In this document: positions 36,500 to 45,185 of the stretch, piece after piece | Position numbering within the stretch: position 1 is the stretch's first letter | Layout of the letters: every line of letters begins with the position of its first letter | NCBI RefSeq assembly: GCF_009807095.1 | Contig: NZ_WUCC01000006.1 | Coordinates: forward strand, 1-64,000 | Origin: Rathayibacter sp. VKM Ac-2754 | GTDB taxonomy: Bacteria > Actinomycetota > Actinomycetes > Actinomycetales > Microbacteriaceae | Length of the DNA stretch: 64,000 nt | Direction: 5' to 3' | Notes under the pieces: generated by a model | Databases searched by the model: none | What the model was told of the DNA's origin: nothing | The model's input: the letters and a program-made list of their open reading frames with translations, nothing else | Program-made: the position numbers and the translations under genes

Positions 36500-37747
36500 A
36501 TGCCCTCGCGCACTCGACCCCCGCTCCCCCGCGTCCTCACCGGCCTCGCCGGCGCCGGCGCGCTCGCGCTGATCCTCACCGGCTGCGTGCCGAACGCGAC
36601 CGCCTCCTCCTCCGCCGCGCTCGACGTCGCCATCAGCGACGACGCGTGCGAGGTGTCGACGGCCACGGCCGAGGCCGGGGCCGTCACGTTCGCGCTCGAG
36701 AACACGGGAACGGACGTCAACGAGTTCGAGATCCTCGCCGAGGACAAGCTGCGCATCGTCGGCGAGAAGGAGAACGTCACTCCGGGCCAGAGCGTCTCGT
36801 ACGTCGCGCAGCTCGAGCCGGGCACCTACTACACGGCCTGCAAGTTCCAGCAGGTCGGCGCCCCGATCGGACTCACCGCTTTCACCGTGACCGGCGAGGC
36901 GACCGAGCAGTCGGCCGATGAGAAGGCCGCCACCGAGGCCGCCGTCACCAACTACATCGCCTACGTGAAGTCGCAGGCCGGCGAGCTCCTCCCCGCCATC
37001 AAGGCCTTCACCGACGCCTACGTCGCCGGCGACGACGAGACCGCGCGCAGCCTCTTCGCCTCGACGCGCGTGTTCTACGAGCGCATCGAGCCGACCGCCG
37101 AGGCGTTCGGCGACCTCGACCCGAAGATCGACTACCGCGAGGTCGACGCCGTCGCCGAGGGCCTGGACTGGACCGGCTTCCACCGCATCGAGAAGGACCT
37201 CTGGGTGCCGGCGCCGGACGCGCTCAACTCGGACGGCACCAGCGCCTACCTCGACTGGGCACCGTCGACGCCCGAGCAGCGCGCCGAGTTCGGGCAGGGC
37301 CTCGTCGACGACGTGCAGAGCCTCTACGACCTCGTGTACGCCTCCGACTTCACCGTCTCGGTCGGCGACATCTCGAACGGAGCCATCGGGCTGCTGGACG
37401 AGGTCGCCGCCGGCAAGATCACCGGCGAGGAGGACTGGTGGTCGAGCACCGACCTGATGGACTTCGCCGCCAACGTGCAGGGCGCCGAGGTCGCCTTCGG
37501 CAACGTCGAGCCCATCGCCACCGCGACAGGCGACGACGGCGCCGACCTCACCGCGCAGATCTCCGAGCGCTTCACCGAGCTCGACGCGATGCTCGCGCAG
37601 TACGGCTCGATCGACTCCGGCTTCGTCGCCTACTCGACCCTGACGGCCGACCAGAAGAAGGAGCTCTCGGACCAGGTGAACGCCCTCTCGGAGCCGCTCT
37701 CGCAGCTCACCCACACCGTGCTCGGCGTCGAGGAGCCCGCGGAGTAG
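36500..37747 (+). CDS. efeO: EfeO periplasmic-type iron-binding lipoprotein
   Basis: 415 residues: signal peptide with lipobox ILTGC (Cys 29), a cupredoxin-like domain (about 40-130) and an M75 imelysin-like domain (about 150-410) with HRIEKDLW (about 226), the HxxE metal site. The ATG at 36500 has AGGAG upstream. EfeO delivers iron to EfeU and works with EfeB. Its stop codon overlaps the efeB start (TAGTG). Confidence 0.93.
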   Translation: MPSRTRPPLPRVLTGLAGAGALALILTGCVPNATASSSAALDVAISDDACEVSTATAEAGAVTFALENTGTDVNEFEILAEDKLRIVGEKENVTPGQSVSYVAQLEPGTYYTACKFQQVGAPIGLTAFTVTGEATEQSADEKAATEAAVTNYIAYVKSQAGELLPAIKAFTDAYVAGDDETARSLFASTRVFYERIEPTAEAFGDLDPKIDYREVDAVAEGLDWTGFHRIEKDLWVPAPDALNSDGTSAYLDWAPSTPEQRAEFGQGLVDDVQSLYDLVYASDFTVSVGDISNGAIGLLDEVAAGKITGEEDWWSSTDLMDFAANVQGAEVAFGNVEPIATATGDDGADLTAQISERFTELDAMLAQYGSIDSGFVAYSTLTADQKKELSDQVNALSEPLSQLTHTVLGVEEPAE

Positions 37748-39060
37748 TGGGCGAGGACCAGACCGCGGCCGACGTCGAGTCGACCGCCCCGGCCGAGCAG
37801 CCCCGCCGCCTCTCGCGGCGCGGGCTGCTCGGCCTCGTCTCGGCCGGGACCGCCGGCATCGCCGCGGGGGTCGGCGGCACGTTCGCGGTGACCTCGGCCG
37901 CCAGCGCGAGCGACTCCGGTGCCGCGAACACGGTGCCGTTCTTCGGCGCGAACCAGGCCGGCATCACCACCGCCGCGCAGGACCGCCTGCACTTCGCCGC
38001 CTTCGACGTCGCCTCCGGGACCACGCGCGAGGATCTGATCGAGCTGCTCCAGGATTGGACGCTCGCGGCCTCCCGCCTCACCCGGGGCCTCGAGATGAGC
38101 GAGGAGGGCGCGGTCGGCGGCCCCGACACGGCTCCTCCCCAGGACACGGGCGAGGCACTCGGCCTGGACGCCGCGTCGCTCACCGTGACGTTCGGCTTCG
38201 GGCCGACCCTCTTCACGGACGCCGACGGCACCGACCGCTTCGGCCTCGCCGATCGCCGACCGCCGGAGCTCGAGGCGCTCCCCCGCTTCCGCGGCGACGC
38301 GCTGCTGCCTGCGGGCAGCGGAGGCGACCTCTGCATCCAGGCCTGCGCCGACGATCCGCAGGTCGCCGTGCACGCGATCCGCAACCTCAGCCGCATCGCC
38401 TTCGGCCGCGCGTCGATCCGCTGGTCGCAGCTCGGCTTCGGACGCACCTCGTCGACCTCGACCGCGCAGGCGACCCCTCGCAACCTCTTCGGGTTCAAGG
38501 ACGGCACCGCGAACGTGAAGTCCGAGGAGGCGGACGCCGTCGAGGAGCACGTCTGGGTGCAGGGATCCGACGGCCCCGACTGGCTGGTCGGCGGCAGCTT
38601 CCTGGTCGCGCGCAAGGTCCGGATGATCATCGAGACCTGGGACCGCAGCCAGCTCGGCGAGCAGGAGCGCGTGATCGGCCGGAGCAAGGGATCGGGCGCC
38701 CCGCTGTCGGGCGGTGACGAGTTCACCGAACCCGACTTCGACACCGCCGGTGCGACCGGGACTCCGCTCATCGACAAGGAGTCGCACGTGCGGCTCGCGC
38801 ACCCGACCGTGAACGGCGGGGTGCGGCTGCTGCGGCGCGGTTACAACTTCGTCGACGGGAACGACGAGCTCGGGCGGCTCAATGCGGGGCTGTTCTTCCT
38901 CTCGTTCCAGCGGTCGCCGCAGCAGTTCGTCACGGTGCAGCAGAACCTCGCGAACGACGCGCTCAACGAGTACATCAAGCACGTCGGGTCTGCGGTGTTC
39001 GCGGTCCCGCCCGGGGCGCGCGACGAGAGCGACTTCGTCGGGTCGGGGCTCTTCGCCTGA
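37747..39060 (+). CDS. efeB: EfeB deferrochelatase/peroxidase (DyP type)
   Basis: A 437-residue heme peroxidase of the iron-uptake system. A twin-arginine signal (SRRGLLG at residues 23-29, then a hydrophobic stretch ending ASAS) predicts export by Tat with heme bound. The DyP motif GFKDGTANV lies at about 249-257 and the C-terminal region has LRRGYNFVDG. GTG at 37747 shares its G with the efeO TAG stop, so the two are tightly coupled. Confidence 0.94.
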   Translation: MGEDQTAADVESTAPAEQPRRLSRRGLLGLVSAGTAGIAAGVGGTFAVTSAASASDSGAANTVPFFGANQAGITTAAQDRLHFAAFDVASGTTREDLIELLQDWTLAASRLTRGLEMSEEGAVGGPDTAPPQDTGEALGLDAASLTVTFGFGPTLFTDADGTDRFGLADRRPPELEALPRFRGDALLPAGSGGDLCIQACADDPQVAVHAIRNLSRIAFGRASIRWSQLGFGRTSSTSTAQATPRNLFGFKDGTANVKSEEADAVEEHVWVQGSDGPDWLVGGSFLVARKVRMIIETWDRSQLGEQERVIGRSKGSGAPLSGGDEFTEPDFDTAGATGTPLIDKESHVRLAHPTVNGGVRLLRRGYNFVDGNDELGRLNAGLFFLSFQRSPQQFVTVQQNLANDALNEYIKHVGSAVFAVPPGARDESDFVGSGLFA

Positions 39061-39141
39061 CGCCCGATCGGCCTGAGGAGACGCGCATGCGGTCCCAGCC
39101 GCTGTGCCGGTCGCTCTTATCCTCCGCAGAGATCGGCTGCC

Positions 39142-39147
39142 TAGCGT
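39142..39147 (+). promoter_or_regulatory. -10 element of leaderless promoter for the DsbA-like gene
   Basis: TAGCGT followed by 7 nt and the ATG at 39155. This implies transcription separate from efeUOB, although read-through is possible. Confidence 0.45.
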
Positions 39148-39154
39148 CGGGCCG

Positions 39155-40081
39155 ATGTCTGGACACGGTGCGAAGAGCGGGCTGACCAAGCGCGAGCGGC
39201 AGGAGCTGGCGCGCGAGGAGGCGAGGGAGCGGCGCGAGGCCGAGCGGCGACGCCGACGGCGCAACCGCATCCTCGGGCAGAGCGGTGCGGCGCTCGGAGT
39301 GCTCGCGGTCGTCGCCCTCGTCGCCTGGAACGTGTGGTCGCAGCAGGCAGTGGCGAGCATCGGTCCGGCGAACATGCTCAGCGACGGCATCGTGCTGTCG
39401 GGCTCCGACTCGACCGTCACCGCCGTCACGACGGCGCCGATCGAGGCCGGCGCGGAGCCGGTCGCGACCGACGAGGACACCGTGCGCGCCGGCGGCGTGG
39501 TGACCGTCGACCTCTACGTCGACTACCTCTGCCCCTACTGCGGGCAGTTCGAGTCGACCAACACGGCGAATCTGGAGTCGTGGCTGACGCAGGGCGCGAT
39601 CACCCTCGAGATCCATCCGATCGCGATCCTCGACTCCTCGTCGGCGGGGTCGCAGTACTCGAGCCGGGCGGCCAACGCCGCGGCGTGCGTCGCGGACGAG
39701 GACCCCGACCGGTTCCTGGCGGTGCACAAGGCGCTGTTCGCCCAGCAGCCCGCGGAGGGGACTACCGGGCTCGACGACGACGCGATCCGGACGCTGGTCA
39801 CCGATGCGGGCGTCACCGACGAGGACGTGCTCGCCTGCATCACGAGCGGTGAGTTCCGGCCGTGGGTCGCCGCGGCGACCGAGCGGGCGACCACGCAGCC
39901 CCTGGCGAACTCGTCGCTCGAGAAGCTGGTCTCGACTCCGACCGTGCTCGTCGACGGGCAGCAGTACACGGGAGCGCCGGACGACGCCGACGCGTTCGTG
40001 TCGTTCATCAGCTCGACGCTCGAGGCGGAGTCGTCGGGGGCGACGGAGACGGGGACGCCGACACCGGCTCCGGCGGGGTGA
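39155..40081 (+). CDS. Membrane-anchored DsbA-like thiol oxidoreductase
   Basis: 308 residues: a highly basic cytoplasmic leader (about 1-37), one membrane anchor (about 38-60) and an extracytoplasmic thioredoxin-fold DsbA domain with active site CPYC (DYLCPYCGQFES, about 124-129) and a cis-Pro loop STPTVLVDG near the C-terminus. It probably forms or shuffles disulfides in exported proteins. I chose ATG 39155 (MSGHGAKSG) over an upstream in-frame ATG because of the -10 position. The Thr/Pro tail runs into a 31-nt tandem repeat that contains its stop codon. Confidence 0.88.
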   Translation: MSGHGAKSGLTKRERQELAREEARERREAERRRRRRNRILGQSGAALGVLAVVALVAWNVWSQQAVASIGPANMLSDGIVLSGSDSTVTAVTTAPIEAGAEPVATDEDTVRAGGVVTVDLYVDYLCPYCGQFESTNTANLESWLTQGAITLEIHPIAILDSSSAGSQYSSRAANAAACVADEDPDRFLAVHKALFAQQPAEGTTGLDDDAIRTLVTDAGVTDEDVLACITSGEFRPWVAAATERATTQPLANSSLEKLVSTPTVLVDGQQYTGAPDDADAFVSFISSTLEAESSGATETGTPTPAPAG

Positions 40082-40140
40082 GCGGAGCGGCGGGCCGATT
40101 CCGGCGGGGTGAGCGGAGCGGAGGGCCGGCTCCGGCGGGA
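40069..40140 (+). repeat. 31-nt tandem repeat overlapping a stop codon
   Basis: TCCGGCGGG begins at 40069, 40100 and 40131, a 31-nt period; the unit continues GTGAGCGGAGCGG. The first copy contains the stop codon (40079-40081) of the DsbA-like gene. The third copy is partial. Confidence 0.75.
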
Positions 40141-40159
40141 GGTGTCGCCCCCCTTCTCG

Positions 40160-40284
40160 CTGATCGAGTAGCCCGCGCAGCGGGCGTATCGAGATCCACG
40201 TCCGTCAGAAGACAAGGGCTGAGGCCTGACCTGCTGACGCTGGTGGGTCTCGATACGCCCCTACGGGGCTACTCGACCAGCATG
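40160..40284. repeat. Family A composite repeat, single copy
   Basis: An inverted core (GATCGAGTAGCCCGCGCAGC...) joined to a direct core (TGGGTCTCGATACGCCCC...) by a linker that includes ACGTCCGTCAGAAG and CTGACGCTGG. It is the reverse arrangement of the 143-nt unit near 30.7 kb. It lies in the gap 40082-40437, which otherwise holds only a 31-nt repeat and a terminator. Confidence 0.88.
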
Positions 40285-40393
40285 GGGAGGCGCCGTTCGG
40301 GGGCTGCGGGCTGGACCCACATGGGGGGCAGCGGGCGTCGACCGACGGGAGGGTGACGAGGGATGCCGTCGCCGCACGGCTGACCGCGGACAT

Positions 40394-40432
40394 GCGGAAG
40401 GCCGGCCGGAGGGAGTCCGGCCGGCCTTCCGC
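40394..40432 (-). terminator. Strong hairpin downstream of typA
   Basis: A perfect 16-bp stem (40394-40409 with 40417-40432, arms beginning GCGGAAGGCC) with a 7-nt loop, 5 bp after the typA stop on the minus strand. No long T run follows. Confidence 0.8.
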
Positions 40433-40437
40433 GGGGA

Positions 40438-42342
40438 TCAGTTCTGCTTCTTGAGGCGGCTCGTCGCGCGGGCGCGAGCGTTCGCGTCGAGCTCGACCTT
40501 GCGGATGCGCACGATCTCGGGGGTGACCTCGACGCACTCGTCCTCGCGGGCGAACTCGAGGCACTCCTCAAGGGTCAGCTGACGCGACGGCGTCATCGAC
40601 TCGAAGGTGTCGGAGGTGGACTGACGCATGTTGGTCAGCTTCTTCTCCTTGGTGATGTTCACGTCCATGTCGTCGTTGCGCGAGTTCTCGCCGATGACCA
40701 TGCCCTCGTAGACCTCCTCGGTGGGGTTCACGAAGAAGGTCATCCGCTCCTGGAGCGCGATGATGGCGAACGGAGTCACGACGCCGGTGCGGTCGGCGAC
40801 GATCGAGCCGTTGTTGCGGGTGACGATGGCGCCCGCCCACGGCTCGTAGCCGTGCAGGATCGCGTTCGCGATGCCGGTGCCGCGGGTGGTGGTGAGAAAC
40901 TCGGTGCGGAAGCCGATCAGGCCGCGCGACGGGACGATGAACTCCATGCGCACCCAGCCGGTGCCGTGGTTCGCCATGTTCTCCATGCGTCCCTTGCGGG
41001 CGGCGAGGAGCTGCGTGATCGCGCCGAGGTACTCCTCCGGAGCGTCGATGGTGAGGTGCTCGAAGGGCTCGTGCACCTTGCCGTCGACCTGGCGGGTGAC
41101 CACCTGGGGCTTGCCGACCGTGAGCTCGAAGCCCTCGCGGCGCATCTGCTCGACCAGGATCGCCAGCGCGAGCTCGCCACGGCCCTGGACCTCCCACGAG
41201 TCGGGGCGGCCGATGTCGAGGACCTTGAGCGACACGTTTCCGATCAGCTCGCGATCGAGGCGGTCCTTGACCATGCGCGCGGTGAGCTTGTGGCCCTTGA
41301 CCTTGCCGACGAGCGGCGAGGTGTTGGTGCCGATCGTCATCGAGATCGCCGGGTCGTCGACCGTGATGGCCGGCAGGGGGCGGATGTCCTCGGGGTCGGC
41401 GATGGTCTCGCCGATCGTGATCTCGGGGAAGCCCGCGATCGCGACGATGTCGCCGGGGCCGGCGGACTCGGCCGGGTAGCGGTCGAGCGCCTTCGTGATC
41501 AGCAGCTCGGTGATGCGCGCGTTGGTGTGCGAGCCGTCGTGGTGCACCCAGGCGACGGTCTGGCCCTTCTTGATCGTGCCGTTGAAGACGCGGAGGAGGG
41601 CGAGACGGCCGAGGAACGGCGACGCGTCGAGGTTGGTGACGTGCGCCTGGAGGGGCGCGTCGTCCTCGTAGGTCGGCGCGGGGATGTGCTTGAGGATCGC
41701 CTCGAAGAGCGGCTCGAGATCCTCGGCATCGGGCAGGGTGCCGTTCTCGGGCTTGTTCGAGGAGGCGCGGCCGGCCTTGCCCGAGGCGTAGACGACGGGG
41801 ACGTCGAGGATCGCGTCGAGGTCGAGGTCGGGGACGTCGTCCGCCATGTCGGAGGCGAGGCCGAGCAGGAGGTCCTGGCTCTCGGCGACGACCTCGTCGA
41901 TGCGCGCATCGGGGCGGTCGGTCTTGTTGACGAGCAGGATGACGGGCAGCTTCGCCTCGAGCGCCTTGCGGAGCACGAAGCGGGTCTGCGGGAGGGGGCC
42001 CTCCGAGGCGTCGACGAGGAGGCAGACGCCGTCGACCATGGACAGGCCGCGCTCGACCTCTCCACCGAAGTCGGCGTGGCCGGGGGTGTCGATCACGTTG
42101 ATCGTGATGGGGCCGTCGGTCGCGTGCTTGCCGCTGTACGAGACAGCGGTGTTCTTCGCGAGGATCGTGATGCCCTTCTCGCGCTCGAGCTCGTTCGAGT
42201 CCATCGCGCGCTCGTCCACGTGGGCGTGCGCGTCGAAGGAGTTCGTCTGCTTGAGCATGGCGTCGACCAGCGTGGTCTTGCCATGGTCGACGTGGGCGAC
42301 GATCGCGACGTTGCGCAGGTCGGAGCGGGTGGCACTTGCCAT
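40438..42342 (-). CDS. typA: Translational GTPase TypA/BipA
   Basis: A ribosome-associated GTPase involved in assembly and stress adaptation. 634 residues: G1 AHVDHGKTT (16-24), switch region REKGITILAKNT, G3 DTPGH and G4 NKTD, then EF-G-like domains and the TypA-specific C-terminal domain with RGTGIANAILHGYEPW. The ATG at 42342 (MASATRSDLRN) is the conserved start; the longer open frame upstream is not supported. Single-gene unit with its own terminator. Confidence 0.95.
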   Translation of the reverse strand: MASATRSDLRNVAIVAHVDHGKTTLVDAMLKQTNSFDAHAHVDERAMDSNELEREKGITILAKNTAVSYSGKHATDGPITINVIDTPGHADFGGEVERGLSMVDGVCLLVDASEGPLPQTRFVLRKALEAKLPVILLVNKTDRPDARIDEVVAESQDLLLGLASDMADDVPDLDLDAILDVPVVYASGKAGRASSNKPENGTLPDAEDLEPLFEAILKHIPAPTYEDDAPLQAHVTNLDASPFLGRLALLRVFNGTIKKGQTVAWVHHDGSHTNARITELLITKALDRYPAESAGPGDIVAIAGFPEITIGETIADPEDIRPLPAITVDDPAISMTIGTNTSPLVGKVKGHKLTARMVKDRLDRELIGNVSLKVLDIGRPDSWEVQGRGELALAILVEQMRREGFELTVGKPQVVTRQVDGKVHEPFEHLTIDAPEEYLGAITQLLAARKGRMENMANHGTGWVRMEFIVPSRGLIGFRTEFLTTTRGTGIANAILHGYEPWAGAIVTRNNGSIVADRTGVVTPFAIIALQERMTFFVNPTEEVYEGMVIGENSRNDDMDVNITKEKKLTNMRQSTSDTFESMTPSRQLTLEECLEFAREDECVEVTPEIVRIRKVELDANARARATSRLKKQN

Positions 42343-42416
42343 TAACGGACTCGTCTCGTGTTCTCGTGCATAAAGGGGGACCCTCAATCGTAGCGCAGGC
42401 GCGCGGCGGCACGACG

Positions 42417-42481
42417 GAGGGCCCCGATCCCGGCCGCCCGCCCCGATGAACACGGGGTGGACGGCACGGGACGGGGCCCTC
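42417..42481 (-). terminator. Hairpin after the ABC importer operon
   Basis: GAGGGCCCCG (42417-42426) pairs with CGGGGCCCTC (42472-42481), extended by CCCG/CGGG. It begins 11 bp past the stop of the ATPase gene, the last in the operon. Confidence 0.65.
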
Positions 42482-42492
42482 GATCGGGCGGA

Positions 42493-44229
42493 TCAGACCG
42501 CGAACTCGATCCCGGCGCCCGGGATGGCGGCGAGCAGCTCGCGGGTGTACTCCTTCTGCGGCGAGTCGAACACGGTGTCGGTCGACGCGTGCTCGACGAT
42601 CCTCCCCGACTGCATCACGCAGACGTCGTCCGCGATCACGCGGACCACGGCGAGGTCGTGCGTGATGAACAGGTAGGTCAGACCGAGCTCGGCCTGCAGA
42701 TCGGCCAGGAGGCGGAGGATCTGCGCCTGGACGAGGACGTCCAGCGCCGAGACCGCCTCGTCGAGCACGACGATCTCGGGCTTGAGCGCGAGCGCCCGCG
42801 CGATGGCGACGCGCTGGCGCTGTCCGCCCGAGAGCTCGTTCGGGTAGCGGCCGGCGATGACGCGCGGCAGCGACACCTGGTCGAGCAGCTCGAACACGCG
42901 CTCGCGCTGCGAGGTGCGGTCTCCCACGCCGTGCACCTTCAGCGGCTCCGAGATGGTGTTGCCGATGTTGTACAGCGGGTCGAGGGAGCCGTACGGGTCC
43001 TGGAAGACCGGCTGCATCGAGCGCCGGAGGGCCAGCATCTCCTTGCCGCGCAGCTTCTCGGTGCGGCGTCCGTCGATCGAGATCGCTCCGCTCGTCGCGG
43101 TCTCGAGGCCGAGCACGAGGCGCGCGATGGTCGACTTGCCCGAGCCCGACTCCCCCACGAGCGCCGTGGTGGTGCCCTTGGGGATCGAGAACGACACCTC
43201 GTCGACGGCCGTGAAGTCCTCGGCCTTCAGTCCGCCTCGGCGGATCTTGAAGACCTTGGTGAGGTTCTCGACCTCGATCATCGGCTTCGACGCGGCCACG
43301 GGAGCGCCGGTGTGCACGCCCGCGGCGCGGACCAGGTCGACCTCTCGGACGTCGGCGGACTCGCCGGGCACCGCCTCCGTCGCCGCACCCGCGGTCGACT
43401 GGATGCGGCGCGAGGCGAGGCTCGGCGCCGCCGCGATCAGGCGCTGCGTGTAGGGGTGCTGCGGGTTCTGCAGCACCTCGACCGAGGCGCCCGACTCGAC
43501 GATGCGGCCCTTGTACATGACGATGAGCTTCTCGGCGCGCTCGGCGGCGAGGCCGAGGTCGTGCGTGATGAAGAGCAGCGCCGTGCCGTCGGTCTTGGTC
43601 AGGGTCTCGAGGTGGTCGAGGATCCGGCGCTGCACCGTGACGTCGAGCGCCGAGGTGGGCTCGTCGGCGATGAGCAGCTGCGGCGCGGCGGCCAGGCCGA
43701 TGCCGATGAGCACGCGCTGGCGCATGCCTCCGGAGAACTGGTGCGGGAACTGCTTGAGGCGCTTCTCGGCGTCGGCCAGGCCGGCGTTCTGCAGCACCTC
43801 GATCGCCTTCGCGCGGATCTCCTTGCGACCGGTGGCGAGGCCGTTGGCCTTGATCGTCTCCTCGACCTGGAAGCCGATCGACCAGACCGGGTTCAGGTTC
43901 GACATCGGGTCCTGCGGGACGTACCCGATCCGACGACCGCGGAGGTCCTCGAGCTCGGTGCGCGTCGCCTTGGCGAGATCCTTGCCGTCGAACAGCACGG
44001 AGCCGCCGGTGACCTTGCCGCTGCCGGGCAGCAGGCCGATGATCGCCGCGGCGGTCGTCGACTTGCCCGAGCCGGACTCGCCCACGATGGCGACGGTCTG
44101 GCCGTGCTCGATCGTGAGGCTGACACCGCGCAGGGCCTGCACGAGACCGCTGCCGGTCTGGAAGCCGACCTCGAGGTCGCGGACCTCGAGGAGCGGGCCG
44201 GTCGGGGTGGGGGTGTTCGTCGTCGTCAT
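42493..44229 (-). CDS. Peptide/nickel-type ABC transporter, fused double ATPase (DppD-DppF)
   Basis: 578 residues containing two complete ABC ATPases. The first has Walker A GESGSGKST (about 43-51), signature FSGGMRQRV and Walker B LLIADEPTSALD. The second has GESGSGKST (about 355-363), signature LSGGQRQRVAIARAL and IVVLDEAVSALD. Each half ends with the oligopeptide-type C-terminal extension (HPYTQRLI, KEYTRELL). It powers the permeases encoded just upstream; 4-nt overlap with the DppC-like gene. Confidence 0.93.
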   Translation of the reverse strand: MTTTNTPTPTGPLLEVRDLEVGFQTGSGLVQALRGVSLTIEHGQTVAIVGESGSGKSTTAAAIIGLLPGSGKVTGGSVLFDGKDLAKATRTELEDLRGRRIGYVPQDPMSNLNPVWSIGFQVEETIKANGLATGRKEIRAKAIEVLQNAGLADAEKRLKQFPHQFSGGMRQRVLIGIGLAAAPQLLIADEPTSALDVTVQRRILDHLETLTKTDGTALLFITHDLGLAAERAEKLIVMYKGRIVESGASVEVLQNPQHPYTQRLIAAAPSLASRRIQSTAGAATEAVPGESADVREVDLVRAAGVHTGAPVAASKPMIEVENLTKVFKIRRGGLKAEDFTAVDEVSFSIPKGTTTALVGESGSGKSTIARLVLGLETATSGAISIDGRRTEKLRGKEMLALRRSMQPVFQDPYGSLDPLYNIGNTISEPLKVHGVGDRTSQRERVFELLDQVSLPRVIAGRYPNELSGGQRQRVAIARALALKPEIVVLDEAVSALDVLVQAQILRLLADLQAELGLTYLFITHDLAVVRVIADDVCVMQSGRIVEHASTDTVFDSPQKEYTRELLAAIPGAGIEFAV

Positions 44230-45185
44230 CGGAGGGCCCTCGCCTTCGGGTCGAGCGCGTCGCGCAGGGCCTCACCCATGAGGATGAAGCTCAGCACTGT
44301 GATGGTCAGCGCGGCGGACGGGTAGATCAGCGTCTGCGGGTCGGTCCGCAGGTCGCGCTGCGCCTGGCTGATGTCGTTGCCCCACGACATCACCGCACCG
44401 GGGAGGCCGACGCCGAGGAACGACAGGGTCGCCTCCGCCGTGATGGCCGCGCCGAGCGAGATCGTCGTGACGACGATCACGGGGGCGATGGAGTTGGGCA
44501 TCACGTGACGGAACAGGATCGCCATCCGCGAGAGGCCCGTCGCCGTCGCAGCGCCGACGAAGTCGGACTGCTTGACCCGGAGCACCTCGGAGCGGAGCAC
44601 GCGCGCCGTGGTGGGCCACGCGAACGCGCCGATCGCCAGGGCGATCACGAACACGTTCCGGTACGCCGAGAAGACCGACATGATGACGACCGCGGCGAGG
44701 ATGTAGGGGATCGAGAAGAAGATGTCGCCGGCACGCATGATCACGGTGTCGACCCAGCCGCCGAAGAAGCCGGCGAGGGCGCCTCCGATGACTCCCGTGA
44801 TCGTCGTGATCGCGATGACGATGAGGCCGACGGACAGCGACGTCGAGGTCCCGAAGATGATCCGCGCGTAGATGTCGCAGCCCTGCTTCGTGAAGCCGAG
44901 CACGCTGCCGTTGCCGGGTCCGTCGAGGCTGCGGCCGAGGTCGCAGGCGCGCGGGTCGGCCGAGGTGAACAGGTTCGGCAGCAGGGCCACCGCGATGATC
45001 ACGACGATCAGCACCCCCGAGATCCAGAACATCGGGCGCTTGCGGAGGTCCTGCCAGGCGTCGGTCCAGAGGTTGCTGGGCTTCTCGTCGAGCGAGACGG
45101 CGTCGATCGAGGCGATCGGGGTCTCTTCGAGAGGAGCGACGAAGTGATCGATGCGGCGCGCGGCGCCGGGCGTCTCATTTGGCAT
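44226..45185 (-). CDS. Peptide/nickel-type ABC permease (DppC-like)
   Basis: 319 residues with six membrane helices. The cytoplasmic N-terminus of about 50 residues is typical of the C subunit (LWTDAWQDLRKRPMFW), and the ATPase-contact loop reads VKQSDFVGAATATGLSRMAI. It starts at ATG 45185, overlapping the DppB-like gene by 11 nt, and its stop overlaps the ATPase start by 4 nt. Confidence 0.92.
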   Translation of the reverse strand: MPNETPGAARRIDHFVAPLEETPIASIDAVSLDEKPSNLWTDAWQDLRKRPMFWISGVLIVVIIAVALLPNLFTSADPRACDLGRSLDGPGNGSVLGFTKQGCDIYARIIFGTSTSLSVGLIVIAITTITGVIGGALAGFFGGWVDTVIMRAGDIFFSIPYILAAVVIMSVFSAYRNVFVIALAIGAFAWPTTARVLRSEVLRVKQSDFVGAATATGLSRMAILFRHVMPNSIAPVIVVTTISLGAAITAEATLSFLGVGLPGAVMSWGNDISQAQRDLRTDPQTLIYPSAALTITVLSFILMGEALRDALDPKARALR

